A DNA stretch of 33,472 nucleotides from NCBI GenBank assembly GCA_002686085.1, contig NZAC01000033.1, forward strand, positions 1 through 33,472, read 5' to 3'. Below the pieces are notes generated by a model that was not told the DNA's origin, did not search any database, and saw nothing but the letters and a program-made list of their open reading frames with translations. This DNA is from Roseibacillus sp. (GTDB lineage: Bacteria > Verrucomicrobiota > Verrucomicrobiia > Verrucomicrobiales > Akkermansiaceae). Of this stretch, positions 7,226 to 14,435 are shown in pieces. Position 1 is the stretch's first letter, and the number at the start of each line of letters is the position of its first letter. The translations under genes were made by a program, and so were the position numbers.

Positions 7226-8797
7226 ATGGACTTGCAAGGAACATCATTTATCGGAGCGGGCCGGGGATCGGGAGGTGCCGGGGAGTCTCGCGCAGTAAAC
7301 CCGGTGTCTGGAGAGGGGATGGAGCCCGCTTACCTTGCCGAGGGGGAGGAAAGCGTCGAGGCTGTCTGTAGTCTGGCGGCAGCCGCTTTTCTCGATTTTC
7401 GGGAGAGAAGCGGAGTAGAGAAGGCAGTCTTCCTGCGAGCTATTGCTGATGAGGTCGATGTTTTGGAGGAAGAGATCGTCAGCAGGATGACAACGGAGAC
7501 CGGCCTGCCTGAGGGGCGTTGTCGTATGGAGAAGGGGAGAACCTGCGGACAGTTACGTCTTTTCGCGAGCCTCCTTGAGGAGGGTTCATGGGTGGACGCC
7601 CGGATCGACCATGCGGATCCTGATCGTGCCCCGGTAGCAAAACCGGACTGTCGGTCGATGTGGAGGCCAATGGGACCCGTTGTAGTATTTTGTGCCAGCA
7701 ATTTTCCTCTGGCTTATTCGGTAGCGGGTGGAGATACCGCAAGTGCTCTGGCATCAGGTTGTCCTGTCATCGTCAAAGCCCACGGATCGCATCCTGGGAC
7801 GGCAGAAATTGTTGCCACTGCAGTGCGTATTGCGGTGGAAAAATGTGGAATGCATGAGGGTGTTTTTTCAATGCTTTATGGTAGTGGAAGAACCATCGGG
7901 CAGTCCTTGGTGAGACATCCGGTGGTCAGGGCAGTGGGATTCACAGGATCCAGAAACGGGGGAAGAGCACTCATGGACGCCGCAGCAGCAAGACCGGAGC
8001 CGATCCCGGTGTGGGCCGAGATGAGCGCGATTAATCCTGTATTTGTTCTTCCTGGTGCGCTTCGGGAGCGTGGCGATGCGATTGCGGAGGGTTTCGTCGG
8101 GTCACTCACGCTCGGGGTAGGTCAGTTCTGCACCAATCCCGGGCTTTTAATTGCGGGCGGAGAAGGCCGTAGCCAATTCGCGGAGCGAATTGCATCTCTC
8201 GCAGGCGAAGCTGCACCCGCTGCCATGTTGCACAAGGGAATCGCTGAGGCCTATCAAGATGCATTGAAGGTAATGATGACCAAGGAAGGGGTGGAGACAC
8301 TCGCTCAGGTGCCTGTACAGGACGGGAGCAGCCAGGGTGGAGCAGTAGTCCTGGGGGCGCATGCCGCTGGATTTCTCTCTGACCAGTCCATGGCGGAGGA
8401 AATGTTTGGTCCAGCGACGCTGATGGTATCTGCGGATGATGAGGCAGCCATGCTGGAGGTAGCCGAAAGTCTGGAGGGGCAACTGACTGCGACTGTTCAT
8501 GCGACAGAAGAAGACCTCGAGATGTTTGGGAAGTTGATTGCGGTATTGGAGCGAAAGGCGGGGAGGTTGGTTTACAATGGTTTCCCTACCGGGGTAGAAG
8601 TTTGTGACGGAATGGTGCACGGAGGTCCTGCGCCAGCGACCTCTGATGGCCGGTCGACCTCGGTGGGGCCACGCGCCATTACTCGCTTTACCAGGCTTGT
8701 ATGCTGGCAGGATTTTCCGGATAGCCTCCTCCCGCCAGAATTGCAGGAAGAGAATCCCCTGAAGATCTCCAGGATTGTAGACGGTAAGCGAAATTGA
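7226..8797 (+). CDS. 2-oxoglutarate semialdehyde dehydrogenase (NADP-type ALDH)
   Basis: A 523-residue aldehyde dehydrogenase of the alpha-ketoglutarate-semialdehyde dehydrogenase group. The catalytic cysteine is Cys302 (GVGQFCTNPG), the general-base glutamate is Glu265 (VWAEMSAINPVF), and the oxyanion asparagine is Asn159 (FCASNFPLAY). The Cys-context FCTNPG and the MSAINPVF motif are characteristic of the HypH/KGSADH branch rather than ordinary ALDH. It would catalyse the last step of the pathway, oxidising 2-oxoglutarate semialdehyde to 2-oxoglutarate for the TCA cycle. The first 22 residues contain a Gly-rich insertion (GAGRGSGGAG) after the typical LQGTSFIG opening. It is divergent from the OCD-family gene with 131 bp between them, a likely regulatory region. 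The same enzyme type also serves D-glucarate and L-arabinose catabolism, so the context decides. Confidence 0.87.
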   Translation: MDLQGTSFIGAGRGSGGAGESRAVNPVSGEGMEPAYLAEGEESVEAVCSLAAAAFLDFRERSGVEKAVFLRAIADEVDVLEEEIVSRMTTETGLPEGRCRMEKGRTCGQLRLFASLLEEGSWVDARIDHADPDRAPVAKPDCRSMWRPMGPVVVFCASNFPLAYSVAGGDTASALASGCPVIVKAHGSHPGTAEIVATAVRIAVEKCGMHEGVFSMLYGSGRTIGQSLVRHPVVRAVGFTGSRNGGRALMDAAAARPEPIPVWAEMSAINPVFVLPGALRERGDAIAEGFVGSLTLGVGQFCTNPGLLIAGGEGRSQFAERIASLAGEAAPAAMLHKGIAEAYQDALKVMMTKEGVETLAQVPVQDGSSQGGAVVLGAHAAGFLSDQSMAEEMFGPATLMVSADDEAAMLEVAESLEGQLTATVHATEEDLEMFGKLIAVLERKAGRLVYNGFPTGVEVCDGMVHGGPAPATSDGRSTSVGPRAITRFTRLVCWQDFPDSLLPPELQEENPLKISRIVDGKRN

Positions 8798-8809
8798 CGC
8801 TCGTCTGTA

Positions 8810-8828
8810 AAATAGCCGGTTGCTATTT
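8810..8828. terminator. Weak convergent hairpin
   Basis: A 7-bp inverted repeat AAATAGC / GCTATTT with a 5-base loop lies between two convergent genes and overlaps the TAG of the leftward YceI gene. On the minus strand it is followed by TTTTAC. The stem is AT-rich and the T-run short, so termination would be modest; it may serve both directions. Confidence 0.4.
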
Positions 8829-9461
8829 GCCCTGAGGTGCTGCCTCGAGGTTGAAATCGAGGATCACTTCTTCATTGAGGATATTTTCTCCCAGGCCCTT
8901 GTAGTTGATGTCCCACTGGTAGCGCTTAAGGTCGAACTTGGCTCTGATGGCTGCGGTTGTTTCGGATCGCACTACGGTGGAGGTAAAGGTGACGCTGTTT
9001 GTCTTACCCCTCATTGTCAGATTCCCGGTGATTTCATACTGGCCCTCTCCGGTTTTTGTAATTGATGTCACATCGTAGTTGGAGACTGGGTGTGAGGGGA
9101 CATCGAAGAAGTCCTCGTTCTTGAGGTGGGAAGTAAGCTTTTCCTTCTCAGTTGTAATTGAGTTCATGTCAATTTCGACCTTGTGGTCGTTTCCAACGGG
9201 CTCCCCGTCCTTAATTGTGAAATAGCCTGAGATGTTAGTGAAGCGGCCAACCTGTGTGCCTCCACTGACCTTCGATCCGGTAAACTCGATGTATGAATTC
9301 TCGGTAAATGTCCACTTAGTGGACCCATCGGGTCCGGCATCGACTGTCTTGTTGAGAGCTGGCCCGACTTCTGCATCAGCAGTCTGGTCAGCTGGGTTTT
9401 CACAGGACACAAATACCAGGGAGAGGAGAGAAACGATAGAGAGGGAGAAGCGAGCTTTCAT
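8823..9461 (-). CDS. YceI-family lipoprotein
   Basis: A 212-residue protein with a lipoprotein signal: MKARFSLSI, a hydrophobic stretch and the lipobox FVSC with Cys20, then a short acidic linker. Residues about 48-210 form a YceI-like lipocalin beta barrel, seen as STKWTFTENSYIEFTGSKVSG at its start and the typical ELTGNLTMRGKT-like segment (here YEITGNLTMRGKTNSVTF), then FDLKRYQWDINYKG. YceI proteins bind isoprenoid or other amphiphilic ligands in the periplasm; the ligand here is unknown. An alternative in-frame ATG lies 18 bp upstream (9479); I prefer 9461 because the lysine-rich n-region of the signal starts there. The frame runs on upstream to 9800 but that stretch does not look coding. 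The divergent gene starts at 9582. Confidence 0.82.
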   Translation of the reverse strand: MKARFSLSIVSLLSLVFVSCENPADQTADAEVGPALNKTVDAGPDGSTKWTFTENSYIEFTGSKVSGGTQVGRFTNISGYFTIKDGEPVGNDHKVEIDMNSITTEKEKLTSHLKNEDFFDVPSHPVSNYDVTSITKTGEGQYEITGNLTMRGKTNSVTFTSTVVRSETTAAIRAKFDLKRYQWDINYKGLGENILNEEVILDFNLEAAPQGK

Positions 9462-9581
9462 GATGTTTGGAGGATTCATCGAGAAGCTAGGGAGACGAGG
9501 GCAGAAGGCGAGCCCTGAGCGCATATTTATCAGAGGATGGGAAGTTGACCTGTTGAGTCGATGATTTGATCTTTGCGGCAG

Positions 9582-10268
9582 ATGGCAATCCGAACGAGGC
9601 ATTATAAAAACAGGGTCACTATTGAGGAGAATGGATGCATCTTGTCCGAGTTGCCCCGCTCCCCGGGGCCAACTCATAGTGTGTGGGATGTGATGGCTGC
9701 CGCGGTGGCGCTTTTTGCTACGGGACCCCGAATGGCAATGCTTGGATTCTCTGGTGGTGGAATGGTAGGCGCCTTGAGGGCACTTGGGTGTGATCAGCAA
9801 ATCGCAGGAGTTGACCTGTGGAGTGAGGGTTTCGACGTATTCGAAGAGGTAGCTAAGGAGTGGTGCGGGCCTGTCCGGTTTTATTCGGAGGATGCGGTGA
9901 CGTGGCTGAGACGGCAGCGAGGTCGCTATGATGTGATTGTAGAAGATCTCTCTGTGCCCGAGAATGGCGATATCGTGAAGCCGGAGGTCTCATTGTCCCC
10001 TCTCCCCGACCTGATACGAAGAAGGATCAAAAGCGGAGGGGTCATTATCAGCAACCTCCTGCCAACCCCTGGGTTTACGTGGCAGACGCTTATTGCGTCG
10101 GCCCACGTTGCTCCGGGAGTCCTTGTTGAGTTTGAGAGTTATCACAATCGAGTCCTTCTTCAGGGGCGCGGGATCGGGGAAGCCCGTCAGAGCGGGCGGG
10201 CCCTCCGGGAAAACATGCGTATTCTTGGGAGCGCGTTGGCTGAAGATATCAGGGTAAGCACGCTTTAA
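9582..10268 (+). CDS. Spermidine-synthase-like SAM-fold protein (small)
   Basis: A 228-residue protein with a class I methyltransferase/spermidine-synthase-like fold. Visible motifs are the nucleotide-loop segment AMLGFSGGGMVGALRALG (about 52-69), an acidic residue at the end of strand two (IAGVDLWSE), and strand four YDVIVEDLSVPEN (about 116). It lacks the full N-terminal beta domain of true polyamine synthases and I do not see the canonical GGGDG motif, so polyamine synthesis is not supported; the substrate is unknown. The start is the ATG at 9582; a TTG three codons earlier is an alternative. It faces a second spermidine-synthase-like gene with which it shares a TTAA stop overlap, which suggests a paired function or a duplicated and inverted fold, though the two sequences are only distantly similar by eye. 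Confidence 0.65.
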   Translation: MAIRTRHYKNRVTIEENGCILSELPRSPGPTHSVWDVMAAAVALFATGPRMAMLGFSGGGMVGALRALGCDQQIAGVDLWSEGFDVFEEVAKEWCGPVRFYSEDAVTWLRRQRGRYDVIVEDLSVPENGDIVKPEVSLSPLPDLIRRRIKSGGVIISNLLPTPGFTWQTLIASAHVAPGVLVEFESYHNRVLLQGRGIGEARQSGRALRENMRILGSALAEDIRVSTL

Positions 10269-11002
10269 TCTGAACCTCGGGCCAGATACACCGTGCTTTT
10301 CGATTCAATCCCCTGGAGGGGATTGGGAAATGTGACAATGCGGCTCTCCGTCAAGGGAAAGGCCTCTCGTAGCAGATCTTCAAAATTTTCATCAGGAGGG
10401 TCATCGGACCACATTGCAAAGATTCCTGTGGGATAGAGAAAGGATCGCAGGCGCCTGAGACCCGACAATGAGTAGAATCCCTGATGACGCTCGTGAATCA
10501 GGTTTCGAGGGGAATGATCAATGTCGAGGAGGATGGCATCGAAACAGCGTCCCGGTTTCCCAGGATCGAATCCTTGACCTGCAGCGAGAGAGAAAAAGTC
10601 TCCCTCGATGAGGCGACAGCGCGGATCATTGTGTATTTCCTTTCCGAGTGGCACGAGCTCCCTCCGGTGCCAGCCGATCACCTCCGGCAGGGCCTCTACC
10701 ACGACAAGTTCCGAGACTCGTGAATCCTTAAGAGCCGCGTGGGCAGTATACCCAAGACCCAATCCTCCTACGGCAACAGAGAGCTCTTTTTTTTCTGCCG
10801 GCAGGAGAGCGAGTGCGAGATTCGCGAGTGCGATTTCCACCGTCGTAAAGAGGCTGGACATGAGATAGCCCTCCCCAAGGATGATTTCGTAGACCTCGAG
10901 GTTGTCAAGCGAGCGTAGTCGACGTCGGCGGAGGATGAGAGTTCCGAGAGGGGTCTCCTGATAGTCCAGTTCTTCAAAGTCCGGAGGCATGGGCGGGACC
11001 AT
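10265..11002 (-). CDS. Spermidine-synthase-like SAM-fold protein
   Basis: A 245-residue protein with an N-terminal beta-rich segment (YQETPLGTLILRRR...YEIILGEGYLMSS) followed by a Rossmann-like domain: AVGGLGLGYTAHAAL (SAM-type loop), LVVVEALPEVIGWH (acidic end of strand two), CRLIEGDFF, and FDAILLDIDHSP (strand four). This order matches polyamine-synthase-like proteins, although the key catalytic Asp pattern is not certain. Its stop codon overlaps the stop of the convergent gene at 10265-10268. The start is taken as the ATG at 11002; ATG 10990 and a TTG at 11044 are also possible. It is divergent from the FetB-like gene. The substrate cannot be assigned. Confidence 0.7.
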   Translation of the reverse strand: MVPPMPPDFEELDYQETPLGTLILRRRRLRSLDNLEVYEIILGEGYLMSSLFTTVEIALANLALALLPAEKKELSVAVGGLGLGYTAHAALKDSRVSELVVVEALPEVIGWHRRELVPLGKEIHNDPRCRLIEGDFFSLAAGQGFDPGKPGRCFDAILLDIDHSPRNLIHERHQGFYSLSGLRRLRSFLYPTGIFAMWSDDPPDENFEDLLREAFPLTESRIVTFPNPLQGIESKSTVYLARGSD

Positions 11003-11088
11003 GGTGCTCGGGGAGGAGCTCTCCTGCCAGCAGGATCTCGTCAATCAACGGGATTGCGCGATGTCGGGTGCTCTTTGAGAATGGCTTC

Positions 11089-11796
11089 ATGATCGAAATC
11101 CCGTTGTGGCGTCTCGGACTCTCTCTGATCCCAATTCTTCTGGTGGGCTGGATATCCTTCCGATGGGGAGGAGGAGCAGGAAACCTCTCTGTGGCAACAG
11201 GAAGGATGGTGCTTCAGTTGTTTGTCATCGGGTACGTCCTCAGCTTCCTTTTTGTCATGCAGAACCCATGGGTCACTCTTGGTGTGGTGAGCTTCATGAT
11301 CCTGATTTCAGCCTGGATCTCCATTCGTACGATCAAGGAACAGCGATGGGCCTCCTACCGAGATGCTCTTCTTGCCATCGGGGTGGGAGGAGGACTGGTG
11401 TATATGCTCGTTATCTTTGGCGTAATCGCGGTTGAGCCCTGGTATGAGCCCAAATATGCGATCAGCCTTTCAGGGATGGTCTTTGCTAACGCGATGACCG
11501 CGGTCACCCTCAGTGCCGAGCGCTTTGATTCGGAGCTCAGGAGTGGGAAGAGCGTAGTTCATGCGCGCAATACTTCGTGGAATGCTGCGCTGATTCCCCA
11601 AATTAACTCGTTTCTTGCGGTCGGTCTGGTTTCGCTGCCGGGTATTATGACGGGTCAGGTCATTGCGGGAGCCGACCCTATGGAAGCAGTCCGTTATCAG
11701 ATCATGGTGATGTCCATGGTCATGGGATCGGCTGGATTCGCTGTTGCTATTTTTCTGATGCGCAGGACGCACAGCACGGTAGCTACCTCTCAGTGA
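11089..11796 (+). CDS. fetB: FetB-like (UPF0014) ABC permease
   Basis: A 235-residue integral membrane protein with about six or seven hydrophobic segments. It carries the hallmark motifs of the UPF0014/FetB family: GRMVLQLFVIGYVL near residue 40, ISLSGMVFANAMTAVTLSAER in the middle, and IPQINSFLAVGLVSLPGIMTGQVIAGADPMEAVRYQ toward the C-terminus. In Escherichia coli FetB works with the ATPase FetA to export iron. No FetA-like ATPase adjoins this gene, so its partner is elsewhere or may be an unrelated ATPase. The ATG at 11089 is chosen over the GTG at 11068 because a GAGA purine run precedes it at usable spacing. It is convergent with the His-rich metal-binding gene, 25 bp away, at the edge of the metal/arsenic island. 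Confidence 0.85.
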   Translation: MIEIPLWRLGLSLIPILLVGWISFRWGGGAGNLSVATGRMVLQLFVIGYVLSFLFVMQNPWVTLGVVSFMILISAWISIRTIKEQRWASYRDALLAIGVGGGLVYMLVIFGVIAVEPWYEPKYAISLSGMVFANAMTAVTLSAERFDSELRSGKSVVHARNTSWNAALIPQINSFLAVGLVSLPGIMTGQVIAGADPMEAVRYQIMVMSMVMGSAGFAVAIFLMRRTHSTVATSQ

Positions 11797-11821
11797 AATC
11801 AGAGGCCCCGGTCGTGTTCCC

Positions 11822-12361
11822 CTACCTTTTCCCGGGAGTCGCCTTGGAGTTCTTATAATCGGAAGGGAGACAAGCGTATTTGGGCTTCTTACAGTCCGGA
11901 CATTTTTCGAGATCCAGATTGAGTCGGATGATCACAGGTTTTTTGCCGGAGCCCTTTTCGATTTGAACGACGGTCGGGATTTTATTTCCGGCCGGCAAGG
12001 ATTGCTCGGACAAAAGGGCGTATCCCTTCCGCGTGAAGCTCATTCGCGTTGGGCGCGTTCGCTTTCCACAGATGGCCTTGATGGTGTGCCGTCCCGGGGA
12101 GGTCGCCTTGCCTGCATTGCTCAGGAACGTGATCTGCAGCTTACGGTCCTTGGTGACAAAGAGTTCGGCGTGAGGATGCACTTCATGCAGCACCTTTCCC
12201 CCATTCGGGCCTGCCATTGCGGCATGGTCGTGGTGCTTGTGGTGATCATGATGCTTGTGGTCACCGGGATCTGCCAGGGTGGGTTGTAACAGGGCGACAA
12301 AACACGCCGTGGCCAAGCACCCAACGAGAGAGTGTTTTTGTGAATTCTGCAGGAACTTCAT
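11822..12361 (-). CDS. His-rich exported metal-binding protein
   Basis: A 179-residue protein with a signal peptide (residues 1-30, ending TLA-DP) and directly behind it a His/Asp cluster with eight histidines between residues 35 and 46, a probable Zn/Cu/Ni-binding tail. A domain follows that opens GPNGGKVLHEVHPHAELFV, a pattern I associate with small periplasmic proteins next to cation-efflux genes. Near the C-terminus a Cys154-x2-Cys157-x6-Cys164 motif provides a second potential metal site. It is the last gene of the leftward run and lies 82 bp below the outer-membrane factor gene with a hairpin between them, so it may be expressed at a different level. A periplasmic metal chaperone or buffer for the exporter is an inference. 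The ATG is chosen for the signal peptide; the frame is open further upstream. Confidence 0.75.
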   Translation of the reverse strand: MKFLQNSQKHSLVGCLATACFVALLQPTLADPGDHKHHDHHKHHDHAAMAGPNGGKVLHEVHPHAELFVTKDRKLQITFLSNAGKATSPGRHTIKAICGKRTRPTRMSFTRKGYALLSEQSLPAGNKIPTVVQIEKGSGKKPVIIRLNLDLEKCPDCKKPKYACLPSDYKNSKATPGKR

Positions 12362-12414
12362 GGATGTGTCCCCAAGATGGGGAAGATAAACATGAGATAC
12401 CTTTCCATAAAATG

Positions 12415-12442
12415 TCAGGAAAATCGAACTAGATTTTTCTGA
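12415..12442 (-). terminator. Hairpin after outer-membrane factor gene
   Basis: An 11-bp inverted repeat (TCAGGAAAATC / GATTTTTCTGA, one G-U type mismatch) with a 6-base loop begins next to the stop codon of the outer-membrane factor gene. On the minus strand it is followed by CATTTTATGG, a weak T-run. It could partly terminate or stabilise the upstream message before the His-rich gene. Confidence 0.45.
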
Positions 12443-12443
12443 T

Positions 12444-13832
12444 CTACTTCCTGGCATCCTTGTTATGGATACCTCCCCCCAGTGCTCTGATCAAGGTCAG
12501 GTGATCTCTGAGAAGGGCATGCCTGATCGCAAGCTCTTGCCGCTTTCCTTCCAGACTGCGACGCTCACTTTCGAGGAGTTCAATTTGGGAAACGAGCCCA
12601 TTCTTAAAGGTGGCCAGCGTATTCTGGCGGGCCTGTTCGAGAGATGCTACCTCGCGTCTCGCCGCTTGAAGCTGATTGTGGCGGTTCCCTAGATTGAGAT
12701 AGGAGGACTCGACCTCTTGGAAAGCGATGAGGGCCCGCTTCCGATAGAGTGCTGCGGCCTCATTAGTTGCTGCCCGTCCCTCAGCGATAGCTGCCATGCG
12801 AGAGGGTGAATAGATAGGAAGGTCCAAGCTTGGTCCAGCTTTAGCAATCCATTGGCGGAAGTCGGACAGCAGGGAAGGGCCCCGGGACCTTGCGCTTCCT
12901 CCGAGAGTGAGGGAGGGAAGGAGGCCAAGGCGCTTTGACTCCTCGAGCTCAAAGGCTGACCGCAGCCGAGCTTCGGCTGCCAGCATATCAGGACGTTGTG
13001 CGAGAATCGCTGAACTGGTCCGCGTGGGAAGGGGAGGGGTTCGGCAGGCAGAAAGGTGGCTGGATGGGTGGGAGAGCGGTTCTCCTCCGCAAAGAGTTTC
13101 AAGCTGCAGGAGAGCGAGTTCTCGCAGGCGTTCGAGGTCAAGAAGTGACCGAGTAAGATTTTCGTGCTCGGCCTCCTGTCTCAGAACCAAGGTCTCTGAA
13201 AGAAGGCCCGCATCTTGCCTCGCCCGGAGAAAGGTGAGAATCTTCTGGTTTGCGGAGACAGAACTCGCAACCAGAGAGTATTCTTCATTGAGACGGAGAA
13301 TGCGGAAATGAGCTCCGGCAACCGCGGTAGCAGTGAGGAGCCGGCCGGCATGGAGATCCCATAGCACGGCCTGATCTGCTTCCCGAGCTGCCCGGGTTCC
13401 GGCTTTGATTTGGCCAAAGAGATCTAACTCCCAGGTGATGGATCCGTCGTTCGCCCACGGCTCGAGATCCAATGGGGACCATCCCGTTGCTCGGCTCTGC
13501 TCGCGGCCGGGAAGAAATCCTGTGCCGAGGTTGATGGTGGGCCATGCGGTGGCCCGAGCCTGTCGGGTCTGGGCCCGGGAACGTTCCAGTCGTTTACTGA
13601 GGACTCCAAGATCGGGATTGCGAGAGAGAGCGGTAGTAATGAGGGAATCCAATTGAGAATTCTCGAAGCCTTTCCACCAGTCCTGCTGCAGGGCTGCACG
13701 TGCCCAGGCCGGCGCATGTCTCCAGCCAGACCGCTGTGGAAGAGCTTCCTCGGGCTGTTTCCTCGGAAGGAATTGCGAGCAGGAAGTCAGGAGCGTCGAA
13801 AGCAGGACGAGGATGAGAGAAAGACGGATCAC
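12444..13832 (-). CDS. NodT/TolC-type outer-membrane factor lipoprotein
   Basis: A 462-residue outer-membrane efflux protein. The N-terminus is a lipoprotein signal with lipobox LLTSC (Cys18), as in the NodT subgroup of TolC-like channels. Family features include WWKGFENSQLDSLITTALSRNPDL (about 52-75), the RSRAQTRQARATAWPTINLG helix-strand turn, and the second OEP repeat containing QRPDMLAAEARLRSAFELEE and RALIAFQEVESSYLNL. It would form the trimeric exit duct for the HlyD-type adaptor encoded upstream in the same run. Its start overlaps the stop of the upstream lipoprotein gene by four bases, so translation is probably coupled. Most NodT channels pair with RND pumps; here the only candidate inner-membrane engine is the ABC transporter. 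Confidence 0.88.
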   Translation of the reverse strand: MIRLSLILVLLSTLLTSCSQFLPRKQPEEALPQRSGWRHAPAWARAALQQDWWKGFENSQLDSLITTALSRNPDLGVLSKRLERSRAQTRQARATAWPTINLGTGFLPGREQSRATGWSPLDLEPWANDGSITWELDLFGQIKAGTRAAREADQAVLWDLHAGRLLTATAVAGAHFRILRLNEEYSLVASSVSANQKILTFLRARQDAGLLSETLVLRQEAEHENLTRSLLDLERLRELALLQLETLCGGEPLSHPSSHLSACRTPPLPTRTSSAILAQRPDMLAAEARLRSAFELEESKRLGLLPSLTLGGSARSRGPSLLSDFRQWIAKAGPSLDLPIYSPSRMAAIAEGRAATNEAAALYRKRALIAFQEVESSYLNLGNRHNQLQAARREVASLEQARQNTLATFKNGLVSQIELLESERRSLEGKRQELAIRHALLRDHLTLIRALGGGIHNKDARK

Positions 13833-14407
13833 TTCTTTGTTGTATTACTTCCAGCCGCCTTAGAGGCAATCACGTGAAATCCCGTTGCATTCACGAGAAA
13901 GTTATTTGCGTTGGATCCGTCGGCTACTTCGCCGACGACGATCAACTCGCTGAGTTCCTGCAGACCTCCCAGTCCCCGCAGTCCGGCTTTGACCGGTGTG
14001 CCGTTTTCATCAATGACCTGGATTGTCGCGATGCTGGCGCGGACGACATCCGGATCTGCACAGCAGACATCCCATGGAGTCGGACAATCATCTCCGGGCT
14101 TGAGGTCGCAAGAGTCGAGTCGAGTAGGATCTCCGAGAGTCAGGAGGGCTCGGGATTGGATGATTGGATTGTCGTTTCCCATCACCTTACCAGAGACAAT
14201 CACCTTGGTCCCCGCGGTGGGGTTCTTACGTGCCTCCGTAATAGTCATTGCCCCTTCCGGGGCTTTGGGAAGAAGTAAAGACTGAAGGGTGTCGAAGGCG
14301 GAGGAAACTGTGGTCTGGTTGTTTGATGCCTCGTCATCTCCGCCTCCGCATGAAGTAACTGCGAGACAGAGAGCGATAGCAAAAAAGAAACGGAAGTTAT
14401 TTGTCAT
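13829..14407 (-). CDS. Cys-containing lipoprotein, OB-fold-like
   Basis: A 192-residue lipoprotein with signal and lipobox VTSC (Cys20) and a Gly/Asp linker. The mature part has ITEARKNPTAGTKVIVSGKVMG, a pattern resembling the opening of OB-fold (nucleic-acid-binding-like) domains found in periplasmic proteins, and ends in ELIVVGEVADGSN...LVNATGFHV, consistent with returning beta strands. In between sits a Cys cluster, Cys100, Cys108, Cys115 and Cys116 (including DVCC), that could bind a soft metal or form disulfides. I do not recognise a named family. It lies between the ArsP/SO_0444-like permease and the outer-membrane factor and is translationally coupled to the latter (ATGA overlap), so it probably belongs to the exporter as an accessory. 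Confidence 0.72.
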   Translation of the reverse strand: MTNNFRFFFAIALCLAVTSCGGGDDEASNNQTTVSSAFDTLQSLLLPKAPEGAMTITEARKNPTAGTKVIVSGKVMGNDNPIIQSRALLTLGDPTRLDSCDLKPGDDCPTPWDVCCADPDVVRASIATIQVIDENGTPVKAGLRGLGGLQELSELIVVGEVADGSNANNFLVNATGFHVIASKAAGSNTTKK

Positions 14408-14435
14408 AATGGGTCTGGGTGGGTTCTTGGAAACG

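Noticed and set aside
7095..7247. Long N-terminal extension of the OCD-family protein
   Set aside because: The extra 51 codons are Arg/Ser-rich, unlike the family, and overlap the start of the divergent dehydrogenase gene.
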